Of a stretch of 61,492 nt of DNA, positions 53,767 through 61,492 are shown in pieces (the stretch's first letter is position 1; every line of letters begins with the position of its first letter). The stretch is taken from NCBI GenBank assembly GCA_035315345.1, contig DATFYA010000074.1:1-61492 (forward strand), read 5' to 3'. This stretch comes from Candidatus Methylomirabilota bacterium (GTDB lineage Bacteria; Methylomirabilota; Methylomirabilia; Rokubacteriales; CSP1-6). Under the pieces are notes generated by a model that made no database searches, was not told the DNA's origin, and worked only from the letters and a program-made list of their open reading frames with translations. The position numbers and the translations under genes are program-made.

Positions 53767-55125
53767 GTGGCCACGCTCACCGACCTGCTGACCTCCAAGA
53801 TTCCTCCCCACAGCCTGGAGGCCGAGCGGGCCGTCCTGGGAGCGATCCTGCTGGAGCGGGAGAGCCTTCCCAAGGCGATCGAGCTGCTCAAGGCGGCCGA
53901 TTTCTACAAGGAAGGCCACCGCAAGATCTTCGACGCCACCCTCGCGCTCTTCGAGCGCAACGAGCCGGTGGACCTGCTGACCGTCTCGGAGGAGCTCAAG
54001 CGGAACGCGTCGCTGGAAGAGGTCGGGGGGCCGGCGGCCCTCGCGAGCCTGGTGGAGGAGGCGGCCACCGCGGCCCACCTGCTCTCCTACGGGGCCATCG
54101 TTCGCGAGAAGGCGCTCCTGCGCGACCTCATCCGCATCGCCACCGAGATCATCGGGCAGAGCTACGAGGCCCGCGACGACGTGGACAAGCTCCTCGACGA
54201 CGCGGAGCGGCTGATCTTCCAGATCTCCGAGCGGCGGATGCAGGGCTCGGCCTTCCCGGTGCGGGCGATCCTGAAGGACACCTTCGAGCACATCGAGAAG
54301 CTCTACGACCGCAAGGAGCACATCACCGGGCTCGCCACCGGCTTCGACGAGCTCGACCGGATGACCTCGGGCTTCCAGCCCAGCGACTTCATCATCATCG
54401 CGGGCCGGCCGTCGATGGGCAAGACCGCCTTCGCGCTCAACATCGCCAAGTACGCGGGGGTCGAGGACCACAAGCGGGTGCTGGTGCTGAGCCTCGAGAT
54501 GTCGAAGGAGCAGCTCGTGCAGCGGCTGCTCTGCTCCGAAGCCAAGGTGGACTCGCACAAGGTGCGCACCGGCTACCTCGACCCGCGCGACTGGACGCGC
54601 CTCACCAACGCGGCGGGGCGGCTCGCGGAAGCGCCGGTCTACATCGACGACTCGCCCGCCCTGACCGTGCTGGAGGCGCGCGCCAAGGCGCGGCGCATGA
54701 AGGCCGAGCACGGGCTCGACCTGATCGTCATCGACTACCTCCAGCTCATGCGCGGGCGTCACCAGCAGGAGAACCGCCAGCAGGAGATCTCGGAGATCTC
54801 CCGCTCGCTCAAGGCCCTGGCCAAGGAGCTGAACGTCCCGGTGGTGGCGCTGTCACAGCTCTCCCGCGCGGTGGAGACCCGCGAGCGCAAGGAGCCCCAG
54901 CTGTCGGACCTGCGGGAGTCCGGCGCGCTGGAGCAGGACGCCGACGTGATCCTCTTCCTGTACCGGCCGGAGCGCTACGGCCTGCAGTCGGAGGAGGGCG
55001 ATCGGGTCGCCGACGTCATCATCGGCAAGCAGCGCAACGGGCCGACCGGCAAGGTCCAGGTGACGTTCATCCCCGAGTACGCTTCGTTCGAGCGCCTCGC
55101 CAAGCGCGAGGCCCAGCCCTTCTAG
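53767..55125 (+). CDS. dnaB: replicative DNA helicase DnaB
   Basis: 452 aa, GTG start. N-terminal primase-interacting domain (PHSLEAERAVLGAILLERES), linker, then RecA-like core with Walker A GRPSMGKTAFALN (about 212), LVLSLEMSKEQLVQRLL, Walker B LIVIDYLQLM and arginine-finger region IIGKQRNGPTGKV. Works with DnaG and possibly the DUF721 (DciA-like) domain encoded at 28799. Confidence 0.98.
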   Translation: MATLTDLLTSKIPPHSLEAERAVLGAILLERESLPKAIELLKAADFYKEGHRKIFDATLALFERNEPVDLLTVSEELKRNASLEEVGGPAALASLVEEAATAAHLLSYGAIVREKALLRDLIRIATEIIGQSYEARDDVDKLLDDAERLIFQISERRMQGSAFPVRAILKDTFEHIEKLYDRKEHITGLATGFDELDRMTSGFQPSDFIIIAGRPSMGKTAFALNIAKYAGVEDHKRVLVLSLEMSKEQLVQRLLCSEAKVDSHKVRTGYLDPRDWTRLTNAAGRLAEAPVYIDDSPALTVLEARAKARRMKAEHGLDLIVIDYLQLMRGRHQQENRQQEISEISRSLKALAKELNVPVVALSQLSRAVETRERKEPQLSDLRESGALEQDADVILFLYRPERYGLQSEEGDRVADVIIGKQRNGPTGKVQVTFIPEYASFERLAKREAQPF

Positions 55126-55165
55126 CCCGACCTCCGGGCCGGCGCGCTCCGGAGCGAGTTCCCGG

Positions 55166-56520
<1,355 letters not shown>

Positions 56521-56521
<1 letters not shown>

Positions 56522-56573
56522 ACTCAGTAGTGAGTCGGCAATGACTCACCAGATGGCATCGTAAATCTGCCAT
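56521..56573. promoter_or_regulatory. cluster of short inverted repeats after the sigma54 activator
   Basis: GACTCA (56521-56526) and TGAGTC (56531-56536), then GACTCAC (56543-56549) pairing with GTGAGTC (56530-56536): three alternating half-sites that can form two exclusive hairpins. ATGGCA (56553-56558) and TGCCAT (56568-56573) form a further dyad. The whole 56522-56743 gap is noticeably A/T-richer than its neighbours; no other gene is seen in it. Confidence 0.5.
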
Positions 56574-56743
56574 GGCGGCGGCATGTTATCTGGCAATACG
56601 CAACAATGGCCTGACTATTTATGAGACGTGTGTGTCCCTTTTACAGTGACATCTTGCTGCACAGGTCCAATAGAACGAGCACTTGAATCGCTGGAACGAC
56701 TCTTGATTCCTCCTTGGCTCATCTCGTGGTCAAGGAGGAGTGC

Positions 56744-56941
56744 ATGGCGGGACAGTGTCGTTGCGGGACGGAAGTGGAGTTCGCGTTCAACCATCTCGGC
56801 TGCATCGAATGTGGAGCGGCGTGCTGCCCGGCCTGCTCGTATCAGCTCGAGTCGACCACCTACTGCTCGACCTGCGCCGAGACCCTGCTGGAGCTGCCGT
56901 GGGCCCCGGCGATCCCGTCGGCTCAGCCCGCGAGAGCCTGA
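56744..56941 (+). CDS. small nine-cysteine zinc-binding-like protein
   Basis: 65 aa, AGGAGGAG just upstream of the ATG. Nine cysteines (5, 7, 20, 23, 27, 28, 31, 41, 44) and His17 form CxC, CxxC, CCxxC and CxxC pairs, as in a double zinc ribbon or B-box-like fold; the last 20 residues are Pro/Ala-rich. No family recognised. It lies 10 nt before the isocitrate lyase family gene and probably shares its mRNA. Confidence 0.7.
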   Translation: MAGQCRCGTEVEFAFNHLGCIECGAACCPACSYQLESTTYCSTCAETLLELPWAPAIPSAQPARA

Positions 56942-56951
56942 AGGAGGCGGC

Positions 56952-57923
56952 ATGGAATCCAAGGGTCAGGTGTTTCGGCGGCTGCTGAAGGACGAGCCCT
57001 ATCTGTTCACCGGCGGGATCTACTCGCCCCTCGACGCCCGGATCGCCGAGCAGGCCGGCATGAAGTCGATCTATCTCAGCGGCTACTCGCTCGCCATGCT
57101 CAACGGCTGGCCCGACATGGGCTTCCTCACGATGACCGAGGTCACGAAGGCGGCCTCGATGGTGGCGAGCGCGGTCGAGCTGCCGATCATTGCCGACGCC
57201 GACGACGGGTACGGCAATGCACTCTCCACCCTCCGCACCGTGCAGGAGTTCGTGAAGACCGGGGTCGCGGGCATCCACCTCGAGGACCAGCGGTTCCCGA
57301 AGCGCTGCGGCCACATCGCGGGCAAGACGGTCGTGTCGCGCGAGGAGGCGCTGGGCAAGTACCGGGCCGCCATCGCCGAGCGTGACCGGCTCGACCGTGA
57401 TTTCGTGATCATCGCCCGCACCGACGCCTACGGCGCGGTGGGCGGCAGCATGGAGGAGGCGATCTGGCGGGGCCGCGCCTACGCCGACGCCGGCGTGGAC
57501 CTGGTGTGGGCGGAGCTGTCGGGCTCCGAGCGCGGGCCGGCCATCGAGTTCGCGCGCGCCATGAGGCAGACGCATCCGGACCTGCCGCTGGCCTTCAACT
57601 ACTCGTCGTCGTTCCGCTGGCACAAGGATGCCGATCCGCTGACGTTCCGCGAGCTGGGCGAGCTCGGCTACAAGTTCATCTTCATCACCCTCTTCGGAGC
57701 CCACGCCGCGATGTACTCGGTCTGGAACTTCATGCAGGAGCTGGTGAAGAACGAAGAGCAGGCCCAGTGGACCCTCGAGCGCCAGAAGGTCGGCCATCCC
57801 ACCGAGAGCCACCACGTGATGGCGCGGGTGGCGCACTTCCAGGAGCTCGAGCAGCGTTACATTCCGGGGACCGCGGAGCGCCTGCAGGGCTCCGACGGCT
57901 TCGGCGAGGCCAAGTCGCACTGA
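56952..57923 (+). CDS. isocitrate lyase/PEP mutase family, probably (methyl)isocitrate lyase-like
   Basis: 323 aa. Mg2+-dependent lyase fold: FTGGIYSPLDARIAEQAG, YLSGYS, metal motif DADDGYG (82-88), EDQRFPKRCGH with the catalytic Cys119 in the KRCGH signature that separates true ICL/methylisocitrate lyases from PEP mutases. Likely cleaves isocitrate, 2-methylisocitrate or a related 2-substituted malate to succinate/pyruvate or glyoxylate. AGGAGG precedes the ATG. Confidence 0.88.
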   Translation: MESKGQVFRRLLKDEPYLFTGGIYSPLDARIAEQAGMKSIYLSGYSLAMLNGWPDMGFLTMTEVTKAASMVASAVELPIIADADDGYGNALSTLRTVQEFVKTGVAGIHLEDQRFPKRCGHIAGKTVVSREEALGKYRAAIAERDRLDRDFVIIARTDAYGAVGGSMEEAIWRGRAYADAGVDLVWAELSGSERGPAIEFARAMRQTHPDLPLAFNYSSSFRWHKDADPLTFRELGELGYKFIFITLFGAHAAMYSVWNFMQELVKNEEQAQWTLERQKVGHPTESHHVMARVAHFQELEQRYIPGTAERLQGSDGFGEAKSH

Positions 57924-57937
57924 GGGTGGCGCCCGGC

Positions 57938-57959
57938 GGCCGGTCCGGCAGGGCCGGCC
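57938..57959. terminator. bidirectional hairpin between convergent genes
   Basis: GGCCGGTCC (57938-57946) with GGGCCGGCC (57951-57959), 9 bp with one T-G pair and a GGCA loop, between the lyase and dedA stops. Confidence 0.5.
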
Positions 57960-57969
57960 CGCCCCGGCG

Positions 57970-58587
57970 TCAGCTCGTCCGGCGCTGGTTGATCGTCTGG
58001 ACGATGCGGACCCCGATGACGGCCAGCAGCGTCAGCAGCACGACCACGAGCACGATCCGCTCGGCCTCTCCGACCACGTAACGGAGGCGCTCCACGTAGG
58101 CGCCGAAGCCGTAGCCCACCGCATACCCGGCGCCGACCACCACCGGCACGTACACCACCGCCCCCGCCACGTTGGCGGCGAGAAACGAGGCGAACGACAT
58201 CCCGAGGGCGCCAGCCAGCGGACCCGCGGTGAAGCGAATCCCGGGAACGAAGCGAGCGACGAACACCGCGACGGGACCTCGCCGCGCCACGAACGCCTTC
58301 ATGTTCCCGAGACGCTCGGGATGGCCGAGGACCCACAGCGCGTACCGAGGCAACGCGTTCTGGCCGTAGCGGCGTCCGAGCCAGTAGCCGATGTTGTCGC
58401 CGACCACCGCGCTCACGATGCCTACGACGAGGACCAGCGACAGGCGGAGCTTGCCGCGCCACACCAGGTAGCCGGCGAGCGCGAGGATGGTCTCCTCGGG
58501 CACGGGCAGTCCGACGTTGCCCAGCACGACCACCACGAAGATGGCGACGTAGCCCCAGTGGCCGACGAACTCGTGGAGGTCGCTCAC
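57970..58587 (-). CDS. DedA family membrane protein
   Basis: 205 aa, GTG start. Re-entrant hairpin region NVGLPVPEETILALAGYLVW and second conserved loop VARFVPGIRFTAGPLAGALG typical of DedA/SNARE-associated (VTT) proteins, now known as lipid scramblases or flippases affecting undecaprenyl phosphate or phospholipid recycling. Terminal helix and basic tail QTINQRRTS. Monocistronic. The 58588-58786 gap upstream holds only a CCCGGG repeat pair and the promoter for the next gene. Confidence 0.9.
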   Translation of the reverse strand: MSDLHEFVGHWGYVAIFVVVVLGNVGLPVPEETILALAGYLVWRGKLRLSLVLVVGIVSAVVGDNIGYWLGRRYGQNALPRYALWVLGHPERLGNMKAFVARRGPVAVFVARFVPGIRFTAGPLAGALGMSFASFLAANVAGAVVYVPVVVGAGYAVGYGFGAYVERLRYVVGEAERIVLVVVLLTLLAVIGVRIVQTINQRRTS

Positions 58588-58750
58588 AAGGCGATGGAGC
58601 GACCGCGGATCAGGCGCGCGTGCGCTTCACGGTGATGGCGCCCTCCGGGAAGCAGGCGGATGTCAGGCCCGGGAGTCGAACGCCCGGGTGCACGGACGAT
58701 GGCGGCATCGCCCCAAGCATCGCACCGCCCGAGACGCTTCGGCACCGAAT

Positions 58751-58779
58751 TTGACACGCGATGGCCCACGCCGTAGTCT
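58751..58779 (+). promoter_or_regulatory. candidate promoter, leaderless type
   Basis: TTGACA (58751-58756), 17 bp, TAGTCT (58774-58779). ATG at 58787 lies only 7 nt after the -10 box. Confidence 0.55.
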
Positions 58780-58786
58780 CGGCGGC

Positions 58787-59080
58787 ATGTCGGGCCGGCG
58801 CGCGCGGCTGGTGATCCTGCTGGTCCTGTTCCATGTCGGATTGGCCGCGGCCGCCACCGTCCTGTCGATCGACGTCGCGTCGGCGCCGAGCTACTTCGAC
58901 GACAGCGACGGCGACTTCCTGCCGCGGCTGCTCGCCGAGCAGATGCCGGCGGTACTGGATCCGGCCGCCGACTGGGGGCCGGTCCTCATCCTCCTCGCCG
59001 CGGTCGCCGCGTGCGCCTCTCGGCCCGGCTCGCCGGTCGCCGCCGCGCGCGTCCGCGTCCGCGCGCCGCCTCGCCCATAG
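58787..59080 (+). CDS. small membrane protein of unknown function
   Basis: 97 aa. Helix 1 RLVILLVLFHVGLAAAATVL, a ~35-residue acidic extracytoplasmic loop (SYFDDSDGDFLPRLLAEQMP), helix 2 VLILLAAVAACAS, and an Arg-rich cytoplasmic tail. No Shine-Dalgarno is seen; initiation would rely on the leaderless promoter. Not recognised. Confidence 0.55.
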   Translation: MSGRRARLVILLVLFHVGLAAAATVLSIDVASAPSYFDDSDGDFLPRLLAEQMPAVLDPAADWGPVLILLAAVAACASRPGSPVAAARVRVRAPPRP

Positions 59081-59158
59081 CCTCCTCGCCACGCGGTGGT
59101 CGCGCGGGTGGACGTCGCGCCCGCCTCCAGGGGTGTCTCTCGACGCAGGAGGACGGAC

Positions 59159-59359
59159 ATGTTCGGTCTGGGCGTTCAGGAGTTGATGCTGATCCTGCTC
59201 ATCGCGCTGGTGCTGTTCGGCGGGTCGAGGATCCCGGATCTCGGCCGCTCGCTCGGACAGGCGATTCGCGAGTTCAAGAAGGGCGTGGAAAGTCCGGATG
59301 CCGCCGTCGAGCCGCGGGAGGGCTCCGAGCGCGGGAAGGAGACCGGCCGCACCGGCTAG
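59159..59359 (+). CDS. tatA: Sec-independent translocase subunit TatA/TatE
   Basis: 66 aa. MFGLGVQELMLILLIALVLF membrane helix, the FG hinge followed by SRIPDLGRSLGQAIREFKKG amphipathic helix, then a charged tail. Forms the pore-like assembly of the twin-arginine translocase; tatB/tatC are not adjacent. AGGAGG 6 nt upstream of the ATG. Confidence 0.95.
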   Translation: MFGLGVQELMLILLIALVLFGGSRIPDLGRSLGQAIREFKKGVESPDAAVEPREGSERGKETGRTG

Positions 59360-59382
59360 CGATCGGCGTTGGCCGCGAATGC

Positions 59383-59412
59383 TTGACACCCGGGCGGCTC
59401 CGCCTCTAGCGT
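59383..59412 (+). promoter_or_regulatory. promoter of the first KimA-like gene
   Basis: TTGACA (59383-59388), 18 bp, TAGCGT (59407-59412), 23 nt before the GTG start at 59436. No c-di-AMP (ydaO-type) riboswitch fits in the 76-nt gap after tatA. Confidence 0.5.
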
Positions 59413-59435
59413 AAGGGCTCCAGAGGCCGCCCCGG

Positions 59436-61253
59436 GTGAAGATCAGCGCGGTCAAGAAGCTGTTCGTCGGGTCTCCGCTCGCCACGGCGCAGGCCAGGCA
59501 CGAGCGACTCTCGAAGACGTCGGCTCTCGCGGTCTTCTCCTCCGACGCGCTGTCCTCGGTGGCGTACGCCACCGAGGAAGTGCTGCTGGTCCTGGTGCTC
59601 GCGGGCACCGCCGCGCTCGGATACTCCATCCCGATCGGCATCGCCATCGCGTTGCTCATCGCGGTGGTGGTGAGCTCGTACCGTCAGACCATCCTGGCCT
59701 ATCCGATGGGCGGCGGCGCCTACATCGTCACCAAAGACAATCTCGGCACGCTGGCGGGGCTGGTGGCCGCGGGCGCCCTGCTCATCGACTACGTGCTCAC
59801 GGTGGCGGTGAGCGTGGCCGCCGGCGTGGCCGCGGTCACCTCGGCATTTCCCGCGCTCTACGACTACCGGATTCTGCTCGGGGTGGTGTTCGTCGCCGGC
59901 ATCGCCACCGGGAACCTGCGCGGCCTCCGCGAGTCGAGCACGCTCTTCGCGGTGCCGACCTACCTGTTCGTGGTGAGCTTCGCCGGGATGCTCGCCTACG
60001 GGTTCGTCCGGTGGATCGCGGGGTGGGAGGCGACGCCGCCTCCACTGGAGGCGGTGGCGATGAGCCAGGATCTCACCATCTTCCTGGTCCTCCGCGCGTT
60101 CGCGTCGGGTTGCGCCGCGCTCACCGGGGTCGAGGCGGTCTCGGACGGCGTGCCCGCGTTTCGCGCGCCCGAAGCCCGCAACGCCCGCACGGTCCTGACC
60201 TGGCTCGGCATCATCCTGATCACCCTGTTCACCGGCATCACGTTCCTGGCGCGCCACTTCCACGTGATGCCGCGCACCGAGGAAACGGTGGTCTCGCAGC
60301 TCGCTCGGCAGATCTTCGGGGGCGGCCTCCTCTACTACGAGATCCAGGTCGTCACGATGCTGATCCTCGTGTTCGCGGCCAATACCGCCTTCGCCGACTT
60401 CCCGCGCCTCGCCTACTTCCTGGCCCGCGACGGCTTCATCCCCCGGCAGTTCGGCACCCGCGGCGACCGGCTCGTGTTCTCCAACGGGATCCTGATCCTG
60501 GGCGGCCTCGCCGCCCTGCTCATCCTGCTCTTTGGCGGGGCCACCCACGCCCTCATCCCGCTCTACGCGGTCGGCGTCTTCGTCTCCTTCACGCTCTCGC
60601 AGGCCAGCATGGTGCGGCGCTGGCTCACCCGCCGCGAGGCGGGCTGGTGGTGGCGCTGGGGCTTGAACGCGGTGGGCGCCACCACCACCGGGGTCGTGAT
60701 GCTGGTGATCGCGGCTACCAAGTTCAGTCACGGCGCGTGGATGGTGGTGCTGCTGATCCCGATCTTGGTCGTCCTGTTCCTCATGATCCGGCGGCACTAC
60801 GCGGACGTGGCCCGCCAGCTCTCGCTCGATCACTTCCCCGGCGCCCCGCCGATCGATCACACCGTGCTGGTCCTGGTCGGCGACCTCCATCGCGGGGTGG
60901 TCGCGGCGCTGCGCTACGCCCAGACCCTCTCCGGCTCGCCCAAGGCGGTCTACGTCGAGCTGGATCCGGAGCGCACCCACCGCCTGGAGGAGAAGTGGGG
61001 CAAGTTCGGGCTGGGCGTGCCCCTGGTGGTGCTGACCTCGCCGTACCGATCGCTCCTCGCTCCGTTTCTCGACTACGTCAACCACCTGCTCGCCCTCGGC
61101 GAGAACCACGTGGTCACGATCGTGATCCCCGAGTTCGTGCCCTCGCGCTGGTGGCAGCACCTCCTCCACAACCAGACCGCGCTGCTCATCAAGGGGGCGC
61201 TGCTCTTTCGAAGGGGGATCGTGGTCGTGGACGTTCCGTTCCATCTCCGATGA
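59436..61253 (+). CDS. APC superfamily potassium transporter, KimA-like
   Basis: 605 aa, GTG start. About 12 helices followed by a ~150-residue cytosolic domain. SSDALSSVAYATEEV in helix 1 carries the conserved Asp of KimA, with SYRQTILAYPMGGGAYIVTK and AGALLIDYVLTVAVSVAAGV. KimA of B. subtilis is a high-affinity K+/H+ symporter inhibited by c-di-AMP, of nearly identical length. The soluble tail (VLVLVGDLHRGVVAALRYAQ, USP-like) is where KimA is regulated. Stop overlaps the next gene (ATGA). Confidence 0.88.
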   Translation: MKISAVKKLFVGSPLATAQARHERLSKTSALAVFSSDALSSVAYATEEVLLVLVLAGTAALGYSIPIGIAIALLIAVVVSSYRQTILAYPMGGGAYIVTKDNLGTLAGLVAAGALLIDYVLTVAVSVAAGVAAVTSAFPALYDYRILLGVVFVAGIATGNLRGLRESSTLFAVPTYLFVVSFAGMLAYGFVRWIAGWEATPPPLEAVAMSQDLTIFLVLRAFASGCAALTGVEAVSDGVPAFRAPEARNARTVLTWLGIILITLFTGITFLARHFHVMPRTEETVVSQLARQIFGGGLLYYEIQVVTMLILVFAANTAFADFPRLAYFLARDGFIPRQFGTRGDRLVFSNGILILGGLAALLILLFGGATHALIPLYAVGVFVSFTLSQASMVRRWLTRREAGWWWRWGLNAVGATTTGVVMLVIAATKFSHGAWMVVLLIPILVVLFLMIRRHYADVARQLSLDHFPGAPPIDHTVLVLVGDLHRGVVAALRYAQTLSGSPKAVYVELDPERTHRLEEKWGKFGLGVPLVVLTSPYRSLLAPFLDYVNHLLALGENHVVTIVIPEFVPSRWWQHLLHNQTALLIKGALLFRRGIVVVDVPFHLR

Positions 61254-61492
61254 ACCTGCCCAAGCTCAAGCGGTGGTTCGTCGGCCGGCCCATCGCCACC
61301 GCTCAGGCCCATCACGAGCGGCTCGGGAAGGTCACCGGTCTCGCCGTCTTCGCCTCCGACAATCTTTCCTCGGTCGCGTATGCCACCGAGGAGATCCTGC
61401 GCGTGCTCCTGCTGGCGGGGGTGGGGGCGCTGTCCTTCTCGGTGCCCATCGGGGCCGCCATCGGCCTGGTGATCGCCATCGTCATCACCTCC
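61250..61492 (+). CDS. second KimA-like potassium transporter, 3' partial
   Basis: 81 codons visible before the window ends. LKRWFVGRPIATAQAHHERL and VFASDNLSSVAYATEEILRV align with the preceding gene over the same region at roughly 60% identity by eye. The conserved Asp is kept, but SSDALSS becomes ASDNLSS. ATG overlaps the upstream stop, so the two paralogs are translationally coupled. Confidence 0.88.
   Translation, partial: MNLPKLKRWFVGRPIATAQAHHERLGKVTGLAVFASDNLSSVAYATEEILRVLLLAGVGALSFSVPIGAAIGLVIAIVITS

Noticed and set aside
56580-56743. Sigma54 promoter for the zinc-ribbon/lyase genes
   Set aside because: No GG-N10-GC arrangement with TGGCAC/TTGC character was found in the gap, despite the adjacent sigma54 activator.
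58660-58700. tRNA T-arm-like sequence on the minus strand (CCCGGG, TTCGACT, CCCGGG)
   Set aside because: The loop is too long and no acceptor, D or anticodon stems can be built around it.

Overview
The window is a very GC-rich bacterial chromosome segment, densely coding with short intergenic gaps. The cell is diderm: there is a LolB-like lipoprotein gene, a lipobox-bearing TPR protein, Sec signal peptides and TatA. Candidate -35/-10 elements are sigma70-like (TTGACN, 16-18 bp, TAnnnT), and groESL carries a textbook CIRCE (HrcA) operator. The mix of catabolic oxidoreductases and amidohydrolases, NMT1-type binding proteins, and a core lolB-ispE-prs-rplY-pth-mutS2-dnaG-rpoD block suggests an uncultured soil or sediment lineage such as Candidatus Rokubacteria/Methylomirabilota. 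That placement is inference; no rRNA gene is present to test it.

Layout. 1-14.6 kb is accessory metabolism. It holds an Ldh-family oxidoreductase, an HSL esterase, an MFS transporter, a cluster of three tiny exported proteins (one frameshifted), and a leftward operon (cupin, CoxL-like molybdoenzyme large subunit, aldo/keto reductase, NMT1 binding protein). A divergent rightward operon follows (LigB-like dioxygenase, LigA-like subunit, FAH hydrolase, amidohydrolase), then a SPOR protein and an SDR. A 27-bp-armed inverted repeat at 14562-14646 closes the section. 14.6-28.8 kb is one long leftward housekeeping run: a DUF721/TPR lipoprotein fusion, lolB-like, ispE, tRNA-Gln, prs, rplY, pth, mutS2, dnaG, rpoD, tRNA(CAT), a zinc-ribbon coiled-coil protein and rnhA. 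28.9-33.3 kb runs rightward (rlmD, a DppB/DppC permease pair, an amidohydrolase). 33.4-41.2 kb runs leftward (Nramp-related carrier, VanZ, HupE, DUF4340, GldG-like, ABC-2 permease and ATPase, MBL hydrolase). 41.5-47.9 kb holds an mrfAB-type DNA repair pair and an Fe(III) importer whose ATPase gene lies on the opposite strand. 50.0-55.1 kb holds groESL and the rpsF-ssb-rpsR-rplI-dnaB block. 55.2-61.5 kb holds a sigma54 activator with a Rossmann input domain, a 9-cysteine mini-protein, a (methyl)isocitrate lyase family enzyme, DedA, TatA, and two tandem KimA-type potassium carriers (the second cut by the window end).

No prophage, CRISPR array, transposase or defence island was found. The most unusual signals are: (i) a short repeat family inserted in frame as two 42-bp copies inside mutS2 and also forming a 36-bp tandem array in front of prs; (ii) rpsR, whose only possible start is ATT; (iii) a DciA-like domain fused to an outer-membrane-type TPR lipoprotein with an internal lipobox; (iv) a sigma54 activator with a nucleotide-binding Rossmann domain where a receiver would normally sit; (v) several promoters whose -10 box ends only 7-9 nt before the start codon, implying leaderless mRNAs.
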